Origin: Dugong dugon
Lineage: Eukaryota > Chordata > Mammalia > Sirenia > Dugongidae
DNA length: 64,000 nucleotides
Assembly (NCBI GenBank): GCA_030035585.1
Contig: CM057464.1
Location: 32,895,365 to 32,959,364 of the forward strand
Direction: 5' to 3'
Shown here: positions 1-12,270 of the stretch, one piece after another
Layout: each line of letters starts with the position of its first letter
How positions within the stretch are numbered: position 1 is the first letter of the stretch
Notes under the pieces: generated by a model
The model's input: only the letters and a program-made list of their open reading frames with translations
Database searches by the model: none
Told to the model about the DNA's origin: nothing
Made by a program: the position numbers and the translations under genes

Positions 1-1959
<1,959 letters not shown>

Positions 1960-1960
<1 letters not shown>

Positions 1961-2170
1961 CAGACCCCAATTCCGCCTCGCGCCTCTTTATCGTTTCACA
2001 GTCTTGGCCGCAGCCAATCAGCCGCTGTAACCAACGCTTCCTCGTGCCAAGCCCCTCCCCTAGGCTTCCCATTGGCTTGGAACCCGATGCAACAATAATC
2101 TCCGCGTGCAATGAGAAGCTGCAAATCTGACCTCATTCCAGTTTACAGAGCAAACTTTTTAAAAGGGGTA
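1960..2170 (-). promoter_or_regulatory. Probable SOX4 core promoter
   Basis: Read on the minus strand, there is a CCAAT box at 2075-2071, an inverted CCAAT (ATTGG) at 2018-2014, and a TATA-like GATAAAG at 1992-1986. A second AT-rich TTTTAAAAAG-like element lies at about 2154-2163. The spacing would place a start site near 1960, about 750 bases before the ATG. This is a motif-based inference; no transcript data were available. Confidence 0.5.
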
Positions 2171-2213
2171 GAAGTACAGCTGAGATTTCTGCTGCCGCGT
2201 TTTTCCTTATGCT

Positions 2214-2262
2214 CTGTGTGTGTGGTGTGTGTGCGTGCGTGTGTGTGTGTGTGTGTGGTGTG
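2214..2262. repeat. (GT)n microsatellite
   Basis: Imperfect GT dinucleotide run with GGTG and GCGT interruptions, just upstream of the SOX4 promoter. Confidence 0.95.
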
Positions 2263-3024
2263 AAGAGGATGTTAATGCATGAAATTATTAAGGAGAGAGA
2301 CGGAAATGTATTCTAACCATTATGTTAGATAACAAGGGGCTTGGAGGGGGGAGGGTGAAATACTGTAAATGGAAGCTTTCTGCTTAAAAGCCAAGTGATT
2401 ATTTTTATTAGTTCTTTTCAGCAGTGGAATAATCAGCCTCTTAGTGCAAAATCTGTTCCGCAGCTCCTTCATAAAGCCAGGGAGGGAAAGCCACAACAGT
2501 AAATCAGTGGATATTGAAAACCATTAAGAAAGTGGTACCTAGACACCTGTCATCACAATTATTTTAACAACTCTAGGTACAGCACAGATGTTGATGTATT
2601 GTGTAAATCTCTTCAGAATAATCTTTGTGCTGTTTGTGAAAGGGAGAAAAGAGGAAAATTTTTTTCAATAATTGCTTGCTCTCTTAACCAAACAAGGGTT
2701 AACTATGGTTATTTAATGATTTAAACTCCACCATAAATCCTGGATAGCCCAAACAGAGGAGCTTTCTATCGGAACACATTAAGCACTGTTCCATAATTAA
2801 CTTAATGGGAGAATTTCTATAGATTCTAGTTTCTACATTGTATAGGATGAGAATGGAAAGTAAAGGATTGGACTAGGTTTTACTTTCTAAATGTTTGTTT
2901 CACGCATTTTCCAAATTTAAAGGTTGCTTCACTCTCCACAGCCATCCCTGTCCTTTCTTATATATTCATCACTTGATTCAAATGGAAAGGGACAATGCAA
3001 AGAGAAACTGTAGTAAGAGACTAG
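2263..3024. other. Unique noncoding sequence upstream of SOX4
   Basis: AT-rich sequence with no repeat that I recognise and no coding frame. Its closeness to the promoter makes it candidate proximal regulatory DNA, but I see no decisive motif. Confidence 0.6.
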
Positions 3025-3225
3025 AGTCTCTGGATTCATAGAAGACCTGACTGCTAATCCCTCTTATGGGTTTTGTAACCACGGGGATGTGACCAGGTCT
3101 CAGTTTTCCTCTGTGAAATGGGAACACTAGGAGCTACTATATATAGGATCATTGTGAGCAATGAGTTTGTGACTATAAAGCACCTGATGTACAGCAAGCC
3201 CTCAATTAATGTTAATATTTTTCCT
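3025..3225 (+). mobile_element. MIR SINE remnant
   Basis: Degenerate MIR core in sense orientation. It has the order GACCTGACTGCTAATCC, TGTGACCAGGTCTCAGTTTTCCTC, TGTGAAATGGGAACA and a tail like CAAGCCCTCAATTAATGTTA. This is an ancient mammal-wide SINE. Confidence 0.8.
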
Positions 3226-4016
3226 CTGGCAATTCAAATACCAGTGACACTTCTCTTAGAAGCAGAATGTCATTTAAGAAACTAAAACTGAGGATGGTCA
3301 TTGATGTGAAAAAGTAATTACAGATCATAGATATGAAGCCATAAAACGACAATAGTGACAACCCTGGCCTCCCAATAAATTTTTTTTTTTTTAAAAAAGG
3401 AACTTTGTGAAGAATGTGACAAATAAAAGGTTGTTAGGTATTTAGAACACATGTTAATTTGGCCAAAAAAATTACTTCTATCTATCCCAAGGTCTGAAAG
3501 TTAGAATTTCAGTAAATATTGACCTTCCCTAACACCATAATAGTAAACTGTTTTTACTATTTTTAGGCCAATGACAAGTAGTAAGGCAGGGCCAACCCAG
3601 CATAATGAAGCCAGCTATTCAGTTCAGATCAAACTAGTGTTAGGTAGCCGATTTCTATTTATCTTGCCAAATGTTGAAAGTATATAGGGTGGCAAGAGGC
3701 CCAGGTTATCAGATTTAGAATTTTACTGGAAAGAACACCCTTTGGGGACACCTAACTGGATCTCTAAGGATCACCCACAAGCAAAAATGTTTTTTTTGGT
3801 AGGTCTAGGCAAATAATTTTTGACTGCTACCTACTCAAGTTATGTAATATTTTTTAGAAGGGGGGAATATATATATATATATGCATATACACACACCACT
3901 GGCACCTTTTTGCAAAACAAAGTTGGATGTGTTACATATTTCATTTTCTCTAGTGTGCACAGAAACACACCCCTAAATGTTATCAGTCTGACATAAAAAT
4001 TATTCTCAGAAGTCTA
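3226..4016. other. Unique noncoding sequence with short (AT)n
   Basis: No gene seen. It contains an (AT)8-type run at 3867-3882. The rest is unassigned AT-rich sequence. Confidence 0.6.
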
Positions 4017-4188
4017 AACCAAAAAAAGAAAAAAAAAAACTTGCTGTCAAGTCGATTCTGACTCATAGTAGCCCTGTAAAACAGAGTAGAACTGCCCCAC
4101 TGAGTTTCCAAGGAGCGACTGGGGATTCGAACTGCCGACCTTTTGGTTAGCAGCCATAGCACTTAACCACTATGCCACCAGGGTTTTC
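4017..4188 (-). mobile_element. AfroSINE, short type, with target duplication
   Basis: Read on the minus strand it runs from a tRNA-like head (CCACCAGGG end, B-box-like GAACTGCCGACC region) to the tail GTCAAGTCGATTCTGACTC. Flanking copies CTCAGAAGTCTA (4005-4016) and CTCAGAGGTCTA (4189-4200) form an 11/12 target duplication. Confidence 0.92.
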
Positions 4189-4464
4189 CTCAGAGGTCTA
4201 TTATCTATAAAATAAATATTTTCACTAGAATAAAAAGGAGAATAAATGTTGTATTTTTTTTAGGGATTTGTACCGCATAATGATTTGAGGGTATGACTAC
4301 CTTGAGATAATTGAGTATCAAATGTAATTGATTATAATTCTAAAGTCCTTTATGCTTCCACCACTGAACATGATGGGGGGAAAGTGAAAGTTAACCAAAG
4401 CAGTTATAGTAATTATGTCTATGCTTAAAGCGCGTAGAGTTTTAAGAGTGTGTACTAAATAATA

Positions 4465-4663
4465 GCAACTGGTGGTACAGTGGTTAAACATTTGGCTACT
4501 AACTGAAAGGTCAGCAGTTTGAACCCACCACCTACTCTGCATGAGAAAGATGTGGCAGTCTGCTCCCATAAAGATCGCAGCCTTGGAAACCCTATGGGGC
4601 AGTTCTCCTCGGCCCTATAGGGTCACCATCAGTCAGAATCGACTTGATGGCAATAGGTTTACC
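4465..4663 (+). mobile_element. AfroSINE, long type
   Basis: The head GGTGGTACAGTGGTTAAAC is followed by the middle block AGAAAGATGTGGCAGTCTGC that short copies lack. It ends in the usual GGGGCAGTTCTCC and AGTCAGAATCGACTTGATGGCA. Confidence 0.92.
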
Positions 4664-5188
4664 ATGTAATTCTATTGTTATATGCAGTTTCTATATTTGA
4701 ACAAATCAATATGCCATAGGTTTTAAGACATACCATTATGTTACATGCCACTAGGAAAGAAAAAAATACCAATGAACTGTGACTTGCCACTGGTTCTAAG
4801 ATGTCTCCCTATTTCAGAGATTTTTGAAATGAAGAGAAAAAGTGCCTCTTAGAATTGATGAAATAAGTTTCTAATAATTTCCATTGATTTTATGAGATTA
4901 TTATACATATATGAGTGCTTAGACTTCTGAAGTAGGCCTGTTATGTGTTACTAGTTCTTAAAATGTAAGAAAACGTGACAAATGGCCCTTTATTAAAGAG
5001 TCATCTTTCTTAGCAGCTCAGAAGTATGTGCATGCTGGAATGTATTCGGCCTCTGAATACCAAATGATGAGAGAAGATTTCTGCGTTCTCATTACTTCAT
5101 ATGCTTCGTAACCAGTTTTTCCATTACAGACAGTTTTCCTCCAAATATCAGTTTTTTGGTAGTGGCCCTTAGTAAATCAGTACTCAGT

Positions 5189-5202
5189 GTTCCCTCTGCT
5201 GG
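5189..5202 (-). promoter_or_regulatory. CTCF-like motif, minus strand
   Basis: The minus strand reads CCAGCAGAGGGAAC, matching 13 of 14 positions of the published core CCASYAGRKGGCRS. The mismatch is A in place of C at position 12. Confidence 0.4.
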
Positions 5203-6339
5203 CTTTGCGGTACGTAAAGTATTTCTTAATGCTACTCTTTAAGTCATATTAACAGCCAAGATAATTTTGCAAAAACGAAAAAACAACAAACCTTAGAATA
5301 GTAAACTAATTGTCTTTATTCGCAATGATGTTAGACATTTCAAATTTTGAACTAAGGTAAATACTTTTATCTCATTTATTTTATTCCATTAAATACTGGA
5401 ATTGCATTTGAAATGTAAGCGTCATATCTGTTAATGCATTTCTTTCTTCTGCTCTCAAACACCTGCACGACATAAAATCTCACATCCATTAAATGGTATG
5501 GGGTATGGATGGAAATAAAATTCTATCCCACTGCTTAATATATTCTTATAGCATGTAAGGGGGAAAAAAACCTGAAGGGAAATTAGTTTAACAAATCTCC
5601 TAGATTTGCAATGATTTGCAAGATTTTGCCTGGTGTTGGTTATAGAAACTGATTCTAGTTGCTCGTCTGACCTGACCAAGTATTCAGTTCAAATAATACT
5701 AAACAGGGAAAAAAAAGGTCTTTGTTACTTTAACTAGCAGGTAAGGAAGAAGTCTTTGGAAATTTGATTTCATTGGCCTTTGTCAACTGAAAGCCCTCAG
5801 GCTTTTCACTTCCACAGTTTATGGAAAAGAACCCTCCTCCCAAGGCTGATTTACTTCTTAGTCGAGTAATCAAACCACTTAGACTTCATCCTTTTGGGCT
5901 GATGAAGTTGTTGTATTAGAATTGAACTTACTATTCAGGGTTGTATTAAAAAATAATATATGGAAGTAATTATCATTTGAAAAATGTCAAAACAATTCTG
6001 GGATAAAATTAAACATGATTTATTTTTACTCTTAGAATAAGCCAAGTGGTTAGAAACTCACATTTCGACTAATTTTTATCACTTTCTCTCCCCTCATAAC
6101 CAGGGGTGAGCACATAGTAGGCTCAAGTAAGCTCTTAATACCACTGCCAACTCATTGTGCCTTTTTCCTCTCGATTTTCTCAAGAGGATAAGAAGAGAAT
6201 GAGTGTTTGCATGGGCCATAGATGTGAAGCATGAATATGGGCTGCTACTCCATTTCTTAAGGCAGAGAGTAAAGGCACACCCACGGGGGAGTCTGGGTTG
6301 TCTCTGCAGCCAGCCGGCTCCCAATCTGGGAAGAGGTAA

Positions 6340-6353
6340 CCGCCAGGTGGCAG
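6340..6353 (+). promoter_or_regulatory. CTCF-like motif, plus strand
   Basis: CCGCCAGGTGGCAG fits the CTCF core CCASYAGRKGGCRS at every position except A/G at the third base (G here, a common variant), and is followed by CGCTGAG. It is the strongest CTCF-like match I found by eye in the window. Confidence 0.5.
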
Positions 6354-6799
6354 CGCTGAGCCTCCCTGAGCCCCGGATAAGACGTGGGAAAACGTGGGGA
6401 TGGACAGAATTCTCCCTCCCTCTCCTCGCGCACACCCCTATCATCCCTCACTACTTTTCCTTTTCTAGGTAGCATTTTAAAACGATCACAAAGTGTCTCA
6501 GTGAATTTGGATTATTTTTTCAGGAGTCCAAGTTTATGATTTACGAACGTAAACACAGCATACCGTTCACTTGTCAGAAGCTCCCAGTGACTGGGGAGGC
6601 CAAGGCTAGCCTCCCGTTTGGATTTGGTAACTGAACTCGGGAGATTATCAGTTACCGTGTGTGTATCATCTTCCTGAAGCGGGAACTAGTTAGAATGCAG
6701 TTTCTCCACCAGGAACAGAGAAACGGCACGCCATTACTTAAGGACTTGTACGGGCCGCCCCTCCTGAAAAAAAGAAAAAAAAAAAAAAAATGGTTTCCC

Positions 6800-8570
6800 T
6801 CGGTTAGAACGCCTTGCGGAGCGCAGCGACTCGGTAGCGCAGCCACGGCACTCTTCCTGCCGTAAACTCCGCGAGGATTAGTGGTGCTCAGCCTCGTTCC
6901 GGCGCGGCGCCTAAGCCTGGCTTCTCGCTTACAGTTACAGGGAGGAGGTAAATTGGAATCGACTCAGGCTGTGCTTCTCGGAGGAAAGACTTTCCTACTG
7001 TAAACATGTTTCAGGCGATCCTGTCAGCAGCATTTAAACACTCGTCTTCGTTTAGGTTTTACGACCAGGGAAGGAGATGAAGACACACATAAGACGCACG
7101 CATGCACGCGCACCCCCAAGTGAGGACCCCCCGGCGCCCTGGCGAGCTCTCAGCTCTCCTTTGAAGTTGCAATTGGCCGCTGCTAGCCCAGGAGATCATT
7201 TCCCGGGCCCTTGGCTCCTTCATCCCCCACCCCCACCCTGGGAGCCAGCTTGGTCCTTGGTGACGGTGCCCAGTTCCGTCACTGACCGGAACTGATAGCG
7301 ACTTGGCCCCTTTTTCTCTCTGGTGCCCAGCACCCTTCGCTCTGGACGTCGAAATGCACAATGTGAGCCTTGGGACCCACGTTCCGGCTAGCACACGACA
7401 TTCGTGAACAGGCTGGGCTCCCCCTCCCCAGTCCCCCGCAGGCTGAAACACCATTCTTTGCCTTAAGCTTGCAGCTGCCTGGTCTCTCAGGAGCGCAGAG
7501 CACAGCCTGCGTGTGTGCGGCAGGCGGAGTGAGGAAAAAGTCACAGGAACAGGGGAGGGAGACAATTGGTTGCATCCCAATCCGCAAGTGTCCCTTCCAT
7601 TGGGGATCTCGGAGGGACGAGGGTCCCTCGCCCCACGCTCGCGCAGGGAAGACTGCGGTGGGGCGGGTGTCGCGAAGCCCACGAGGGCCGCGGAGGCGCC
7701 CCAGGGTGCCAGGCGCCCTTCCTAAGCGGTGCCCCCGACGCGCCTAGTACTTCGGCCCAGAGCGCCTGAAGGAGGCGGCTTCAGGTCTGAGAGGAGGGAG
7801 CAATGGCAGGTAGAAAATGGGTAGAGGCTGCGCCCGGGGCTCAGTTACTTGCAAGCGGAGCCCTGTGAAAGGTCTTAACTCGCTTTGACCCCCTTGGATT
7901 CACGTGTCTCTCTGCTTTTCCCAAGCCACCATGGCAGCGAGGCCCCAGCGCGGACGTCCTAGTAGGGCTGCGTACCCGACCCTGGGGCGCCCCGAAACCA
8001 CCCCAGTGACCCCAGCACGCAGTGTGGGTAGGGGCACGCCCCACAGGTTCCCCACCCGCAACCCAACCGCCAAGTAGAAGCAATTACAACTGAAGCTTCC
8101 TCCGTAAGGAAAGCAGCTGATTTCACTTACGGAAAAACGCTTAAACAAGAGCAACCCTAAGCCCACGTTAGCAAACCAGTAGACCTGCCGTTAGAGGTTG
8201 TGCGCCGGCGGGCTGGGGCGGGCACATCTGACAGGGAGGGAAACACGCTGGGCGGAGGAAAGCAAGTAAAAAGAGAAAGACTAGAGGGGAAGGGAAGGAA
8301 GAAAGGCGCTGGATGGAAGAAAGGAGAGGTGGAAAGGCTCGGGGTCTGCACAAACTACCGAGTAACGCTGCTCAGAGAAGGGGAGAGGCGGGCGCGTGGC
8401 GGGCACCGGGCACTGGACGTGAGGGCCGGGCCAAGCACATGATCTGCTCTCTCCAAGCTCTCGCCCTCCGCTGTTCCCGCCGCAGCCCGGCGTCACTGAG
8501 TGGCAGAGATCGCAGTGTAGGCGCTTGGGGGATAGGAGGGGAATAGGAGCCCAGTGACCCCAGACCGCGT
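6800..8570. promoter_or_regulatory. Second CpG-rich tract about 5-7 kb upstream of SOX4
   Basis: GC-rich sequence with many CpGs (for example GGAGCGCAGCGACTCGGTAGCG and GCGGGCGCGTGGCGGGCACC), unlike the AT-rich flanks, and with no repeat. It looks like a CpG island that could be an alternative promoter, an enhancer, or the start of a noncoding transcript. It contains an inverted pair of TGACGG/CCGTCA half-sites at 7260-7282. Confidence 0.55.
7931..8077 (+). CDS. Speculative 48-codon small ORF with optimal start context
   Basis: ATG at 7931 sits in GCCACCATGG, an optimal Kozak context, within the CpG-rich tract. The frame gives 48 residues (MAARPQRGRPSRAAYP...) that are Arg/Pro-rich, and stops with TAG at 8075. 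I recognise no domain. GC-rich DNA produces such frames by chance, so translation is unproven. Confidence 0.12.
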   Translation: MAARPQRGRPSRAAYPTLGRPETTPVTPARSVGRGTPHRFPTRNPTAK

Positions 8571-9263
8571 CAGGCGTGCTGCACAACTGGCACCTGAGGC
8601 TCACCATCTGCTTATCCCACAAGCTAGAAAAGAATCCTGTATATACTGTTGTAGAATAAGTTCGAAATTCGAACAATAATATATATATAAGTAAATGCGC
8701 CATGCTAGGGAGGGTGACTGAGACAGTTTGGGGGGTCTGGAGAAGTGTTTGGTCTGGCAGTGACATATGGAGGTTTTGCGATTTTTCATTGTTTCCTGAA
8801 GCATGAGACACCCCAAGAAGCACGCACCAACTCCATCGGATGGAGGAGGAGTAAAAGAAGAGTTCGAGTCATTTAAAAAGGCAGGAAAGCAATTGCTATA
8901 CCAGATCCCATGTAGAGCTTGTCGTTACTAATTGGGTCCTGTTCCACTCACAGCACACCCACCAAAATGAACAAAAACAAGTTAAAGCCATAATTTAGAG
9001 ACACTTCATCTAGTTAGCAGAGTTCTCAACGAAAAGCTAGCTCTTAAAGTACAATATGCATTCCAAATTTGCACACTCGGGCTATATTTCACTGGAAGAC
9101 ACAAAATGCTGTCCAAAATTTCTAAAATTTTCCCTAGGGAGCAATACTGCCCAGTTGTGAATTATGTTCTGTGGGTGTGAGGCAAGTACTAGGTAATGAG
9201 GATGCAAAGAAGACTGATAGAAGATTCTATGCTATTAAATTCACAGTGGATGTGGTGGATTCT
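8571..9263. other. Unique noncoding sequence
   Basis: No gene or recognised repeat. It contains the 15-bp palindrome GTTCGAAATTCGAAC at 8660-8674, followed by a short TA run. Confidence 0.55.
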
Positions 9264-9405
9264 AGGATTCCCTGCGTGGCACAAATGGTTAAGAGCTTGG
9301 CTACTAACTGAAGGGTTGGCAGTTCAAATTCGCCCAGAGGTGCCTTGGAAGAAAGGTCTGGTGAACTTCTGAAAACCCTGTGGAGCACAGTTCTACCCTA
9401 AAACA
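9264..9405 (+). mobile_element. AfroSINE, diverged
   Basis: Sense copy with the head CGTGGCACAAATGGTTAAGAG and GCTACTAACTGAAGGGTTGG. It is decayed and truncated after GGAGCACAGTTCTACCCT. Confidence 0.8.
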
Positions 9406-9852
9406 CTTGTGGTAGATTCTTAAAATAAATCAGCCTCCTGGCATATAGACCCTTTCCTGTTGACTCCAGACTTGGCCACATGACTTGCTTTAGCCAATGG
9501 GACATTAGCAGAATGAAACAAGCAGAGACTTGATAAACACCTGCACTTTGGGGTTTGTACTCTTGAAATTCTGAGACCATCATGTTTCAAAGAAATCTAG
9601 TCTTAACCTATTGTAGGATGAAAGGCCACGTGGGGAGAACTGAGGTGCTCTTGCCAATGCCAGCATGTGATCTAGGCCGTCTCGGAGTCTCCAACATCAT
9701 TCAATTGTCTGATGAGAGCAACCTCATAAGTGATCGCACATGAGACCAGCAGCAGAATCACTTAAGATTGACAACTCATGGAATTATGACAACTAATAAA
9801 TTGTTGTTTTAAATCGTTATGTTTTGGGTGGTTTGTTACACAGTAATACAGA
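9406..9852 (+). mobile_element. MLT1-like LTR (ERVL-MaLR), old
   Basis: Shows MLT1-type landmarks: GCCAATGGGACATTAGCAGA, ACCATCATGTTTC, CCACGTGGGGAGA, and the end AATAAATTGTTGTTTTAAATCG with GGTGGTTTGTTACACAGTAATA. This is a mammal-wide LTR remnant. The family is assigned from memory of the consensus. Confidence 0.55.
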
Positions 9853-9858
9853 CAAAAA

Positions 9859-10008
9859 ACCTGTTGCTGTCGAGTCAATTCTAACTCCGAGTGGCCTTAT
9901 AAGGCAGAGTAGAACTGCCCCATAGGGTTTCCAAGGAGAGGCTGGTGGATTCGAACTGCTGACCTTTTGGTTAGCAGCCAAAGGCTTAACCACTGTGCCA
10001 CCAGGGTA
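9859..10008 (-). mobile_element. AfroSINE, short type
   Basis: Antisense copy from GCTGTCGAGTCAATTC to CTGTGCCACCAGGG. Confidence 0.92.
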
Positions 10009-10032
10009 GAACTAATTACAATTTTTAAAAAA

Positions 10033-10235
10033 CTAGTTGCCATCAAGTCGACCCCAACTCATGGTGACCCTGTCTCTGTGTGTCAGAGTAGAACTGTGCT
10101 CCATGAGGTTTTCAATGGCTAATTCATTTGGAAGTAGATCACCAAGCTTTTCTTCCCAGGAGCCTCTGTGTGGATTTGAACCTCCAGCCTTTTGCTTAAC
10201 AGCTGAGCACATTAATTTTGCACCACCTAGGGACT
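10033..10235 (-). mobile_element. AfroSINE, alternative-middle type
   Basis: Antisense copy only 24 bases from the previous one. It carries the alternative middle GTTTTCAATGGCTAATTC and GAAGTAGATCACC, and ends in GCACCACCTAGGGAC. Confidence 0.92.
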
Positions 10236-11110
10236 TCACTGATTATAATACTATGTAATAAATACCAAAATACAAGATCAGGCAGGAGGGTAACCTCTTA
10301 ATGACTCCAGATCTTCATTATGAATTCAATCAATATACTCTAATATTCATCAGTGCTCACAATGGATACAGGGTTTAGCTAAACTTGAATAACCCTGGAT
10401 ACCTTATCTACCCTATTTGCAAGTTGTGCTCCTTTGCCATTTTTACGAATTTCCCTGAAATTTTCTAACTCTGTGAGAGGCCTGCTGCTTACTAGCACGG
10501 TTATTGTTTTTCATCTCTGTCACTCCTTCTGCTGTCTGGCTTTTCTTGGCTAGCTCTTTTCTCTCCACTTTTTTTTTTTCTTTTTCTTTTTCCTGGTCTC
10601 ATTTCTCTCCATTATCTGCTTTTCCTTCAACATTTACTTACTTATTGTCAGTAAACACACGAACCATATTAAGTCTTCAGCGAGTTTGTTTCTTTAGCTC
10701 ATCTTGGCATTTTTTGTCATTGCTTCTATTTGTAAATTTCCTGCAGTGGGTTGTGGGAGATGGTATGAGTATCAACCCTCTGGGCCCTGGAGAAGTGTGG
10801 TGTTCCCATACAGGATGTTACTCTAAAATCATGGAATGGTTACCACCAGTCCCACCTTAGATAAATGACCTTATTTAAGGATGGTCTTTATGCATAGGTT
10901 GAATAAGTAGCCACCTAGAGATGGTATTTTGATGGAAAATGGGGGAGCTCTTCAACTCTACCCTTTCACCAATAAATAACAGCAATGTTTCTGTCATTAG
11001 AATTCACCCCTTTAGATTACTTTAAATAAATATACATATGTGTGTGTGCATATGTATACACATATATATGTATATGTAATTAAAATGCAAATCAAGGAGA
11101 TATTATAATG
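10236..11110. other. Noncoding sequence with TA/CA-rich microsatellite
   Basis: No recognised gene. An AT/GT-rich simple repeat lies at about 11028-11080. The rest is unassigned. Confidence 0.5.
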
Positions 11111-11111
11111 T

Positions 11112-12060
11112 TATAATGTGTGGTGAGATGAGTTCCTTTGTGGGGCCGTTTGCCTTGGTTCTTTGGAAAAACATCTTCAGAGATTTTTCCCCTAAGCCCT
11201 GAGGAATTGCCTTTGCCCTGGTTTTCTACCCCAGAGGGTTTGTGACATTTCCTGGGTAAGCTGTAAACAACTTGGTTTGATATTTTTTGTCTGGTCCTGG
11301 GCTGCAGCCTGCCCTGTAATTGATATGCACCTTGTTGGGATTGGTCAGTATACTATGAAGCGAAATGAGTTGTAGCTTACTATGCAAATAAAGTGTCTGT
11401 GGCCTACCAAGAGGGAATTGGTCAGTTTGTGACCCTCCCAATGGGAAGGGCCATGCCTTGACATTGACAAGAAGTTGTGTATGTATGCAACTAACTCCAC
11501 AGAGGTTTTTCAGACAGAAAGAAGCAGGAAGAGAAGCAGCAGGAAGAAGCAGAATGAAGAAAGAAGGGAGAAGAAGCAGAGAGAGAGAGAGAGAGGAGGC
11601 AAAGAAACTCCTAAAATAGCTGTAACATGGGTCAAGGACTGTAACACTGAAGACAGCAAGAGCCCCAAAGGCAGAGTTGGTGGTGACCGATGGCAGGGCC
11701 AAGAGGTACCTGTCCTGAGGGGGCTGAGAGGAACCTATCCTGAGGGGGCCGAGAGGAACCTGTTCTCGGGCTGAGTGGAGGCCTATAATGGCTGACAGAA
11801 GCTGAGAGAGCTGTCCTGCACTGAATAAGGGAGATTTTGCCTACATGTCTCCTGATCATGAACCCAAGTTGTACCGTTACTTCCTTAATAAATCACTCAA
11901 CTGTAAGTATGATCTGTGAGTTCTGTGTGGCAATTGCAATGGATTATCAAACGCAGAAGAGGAGTAGAGATGCTGTAGGAGGGATGGCTGGTGTCAGAAT
12001 TAGTAAAAATGTTAGAGGGTGGAAGTATGTCTGTCCTCCAAATTATGGGAATTAATTTTG
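11112..12060 (+). mobile_element. Probable ERVL-class LTR with start of internal region
   Basis: LTR-like features are a TG-rich start near 11119, an AATAAA signal at 11888, and a primer-binding-site-like TGGTGTCAGAATTAG at 11989, close to the tRNA-Leu type used by ERVL. A GA-rich stretch (11510-11600) and a 25-bp tandem repeat (11704-11775, about three units) lie inside. I cannot name the family; the exact LTR ends are uncertain. Confidence 0.45.
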
Positions 12061-12270
12061 GGCTGATCCTGGTCATTATCCCCCGTGAAGTTAGACAGGT
12101 TCTGATGCTACTACTTCTATTCCTACCATCTCAAAATTGAGCTATTATTAGGAAATAATAGCTTACAGTGCAGTTCTTTGTAAGATCTTCTCTAGTAGGT
12201 TCAGGTAGGTTTTAATATGGATGGGGAGAGGGAGAAAGAAGAGAAAATCATTTTGGGAAGGCAAAGTTTT

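Larger units (their letters stand above)
4664..6799. other. Repeat-poor interval upstream of SOX4
   Basis: About 2.1 kb with no repeat that I recognise and no credible coding frame. It holds two CTCF-like motifs listed separately. GC content rises after 6250. Freedom from repeats next to a developmental gene suggests regulatory sequence, but that is inference. Confidence 0.6.

Noticed and set aside
6094..8823. Numerous open frames of 60-200 codons on both strands
   Set aside because: They overlap in several frames within GC-rich noncoding DNA. No motif, signal or splice structure supports any of them apart from the weak 7931 candidate.
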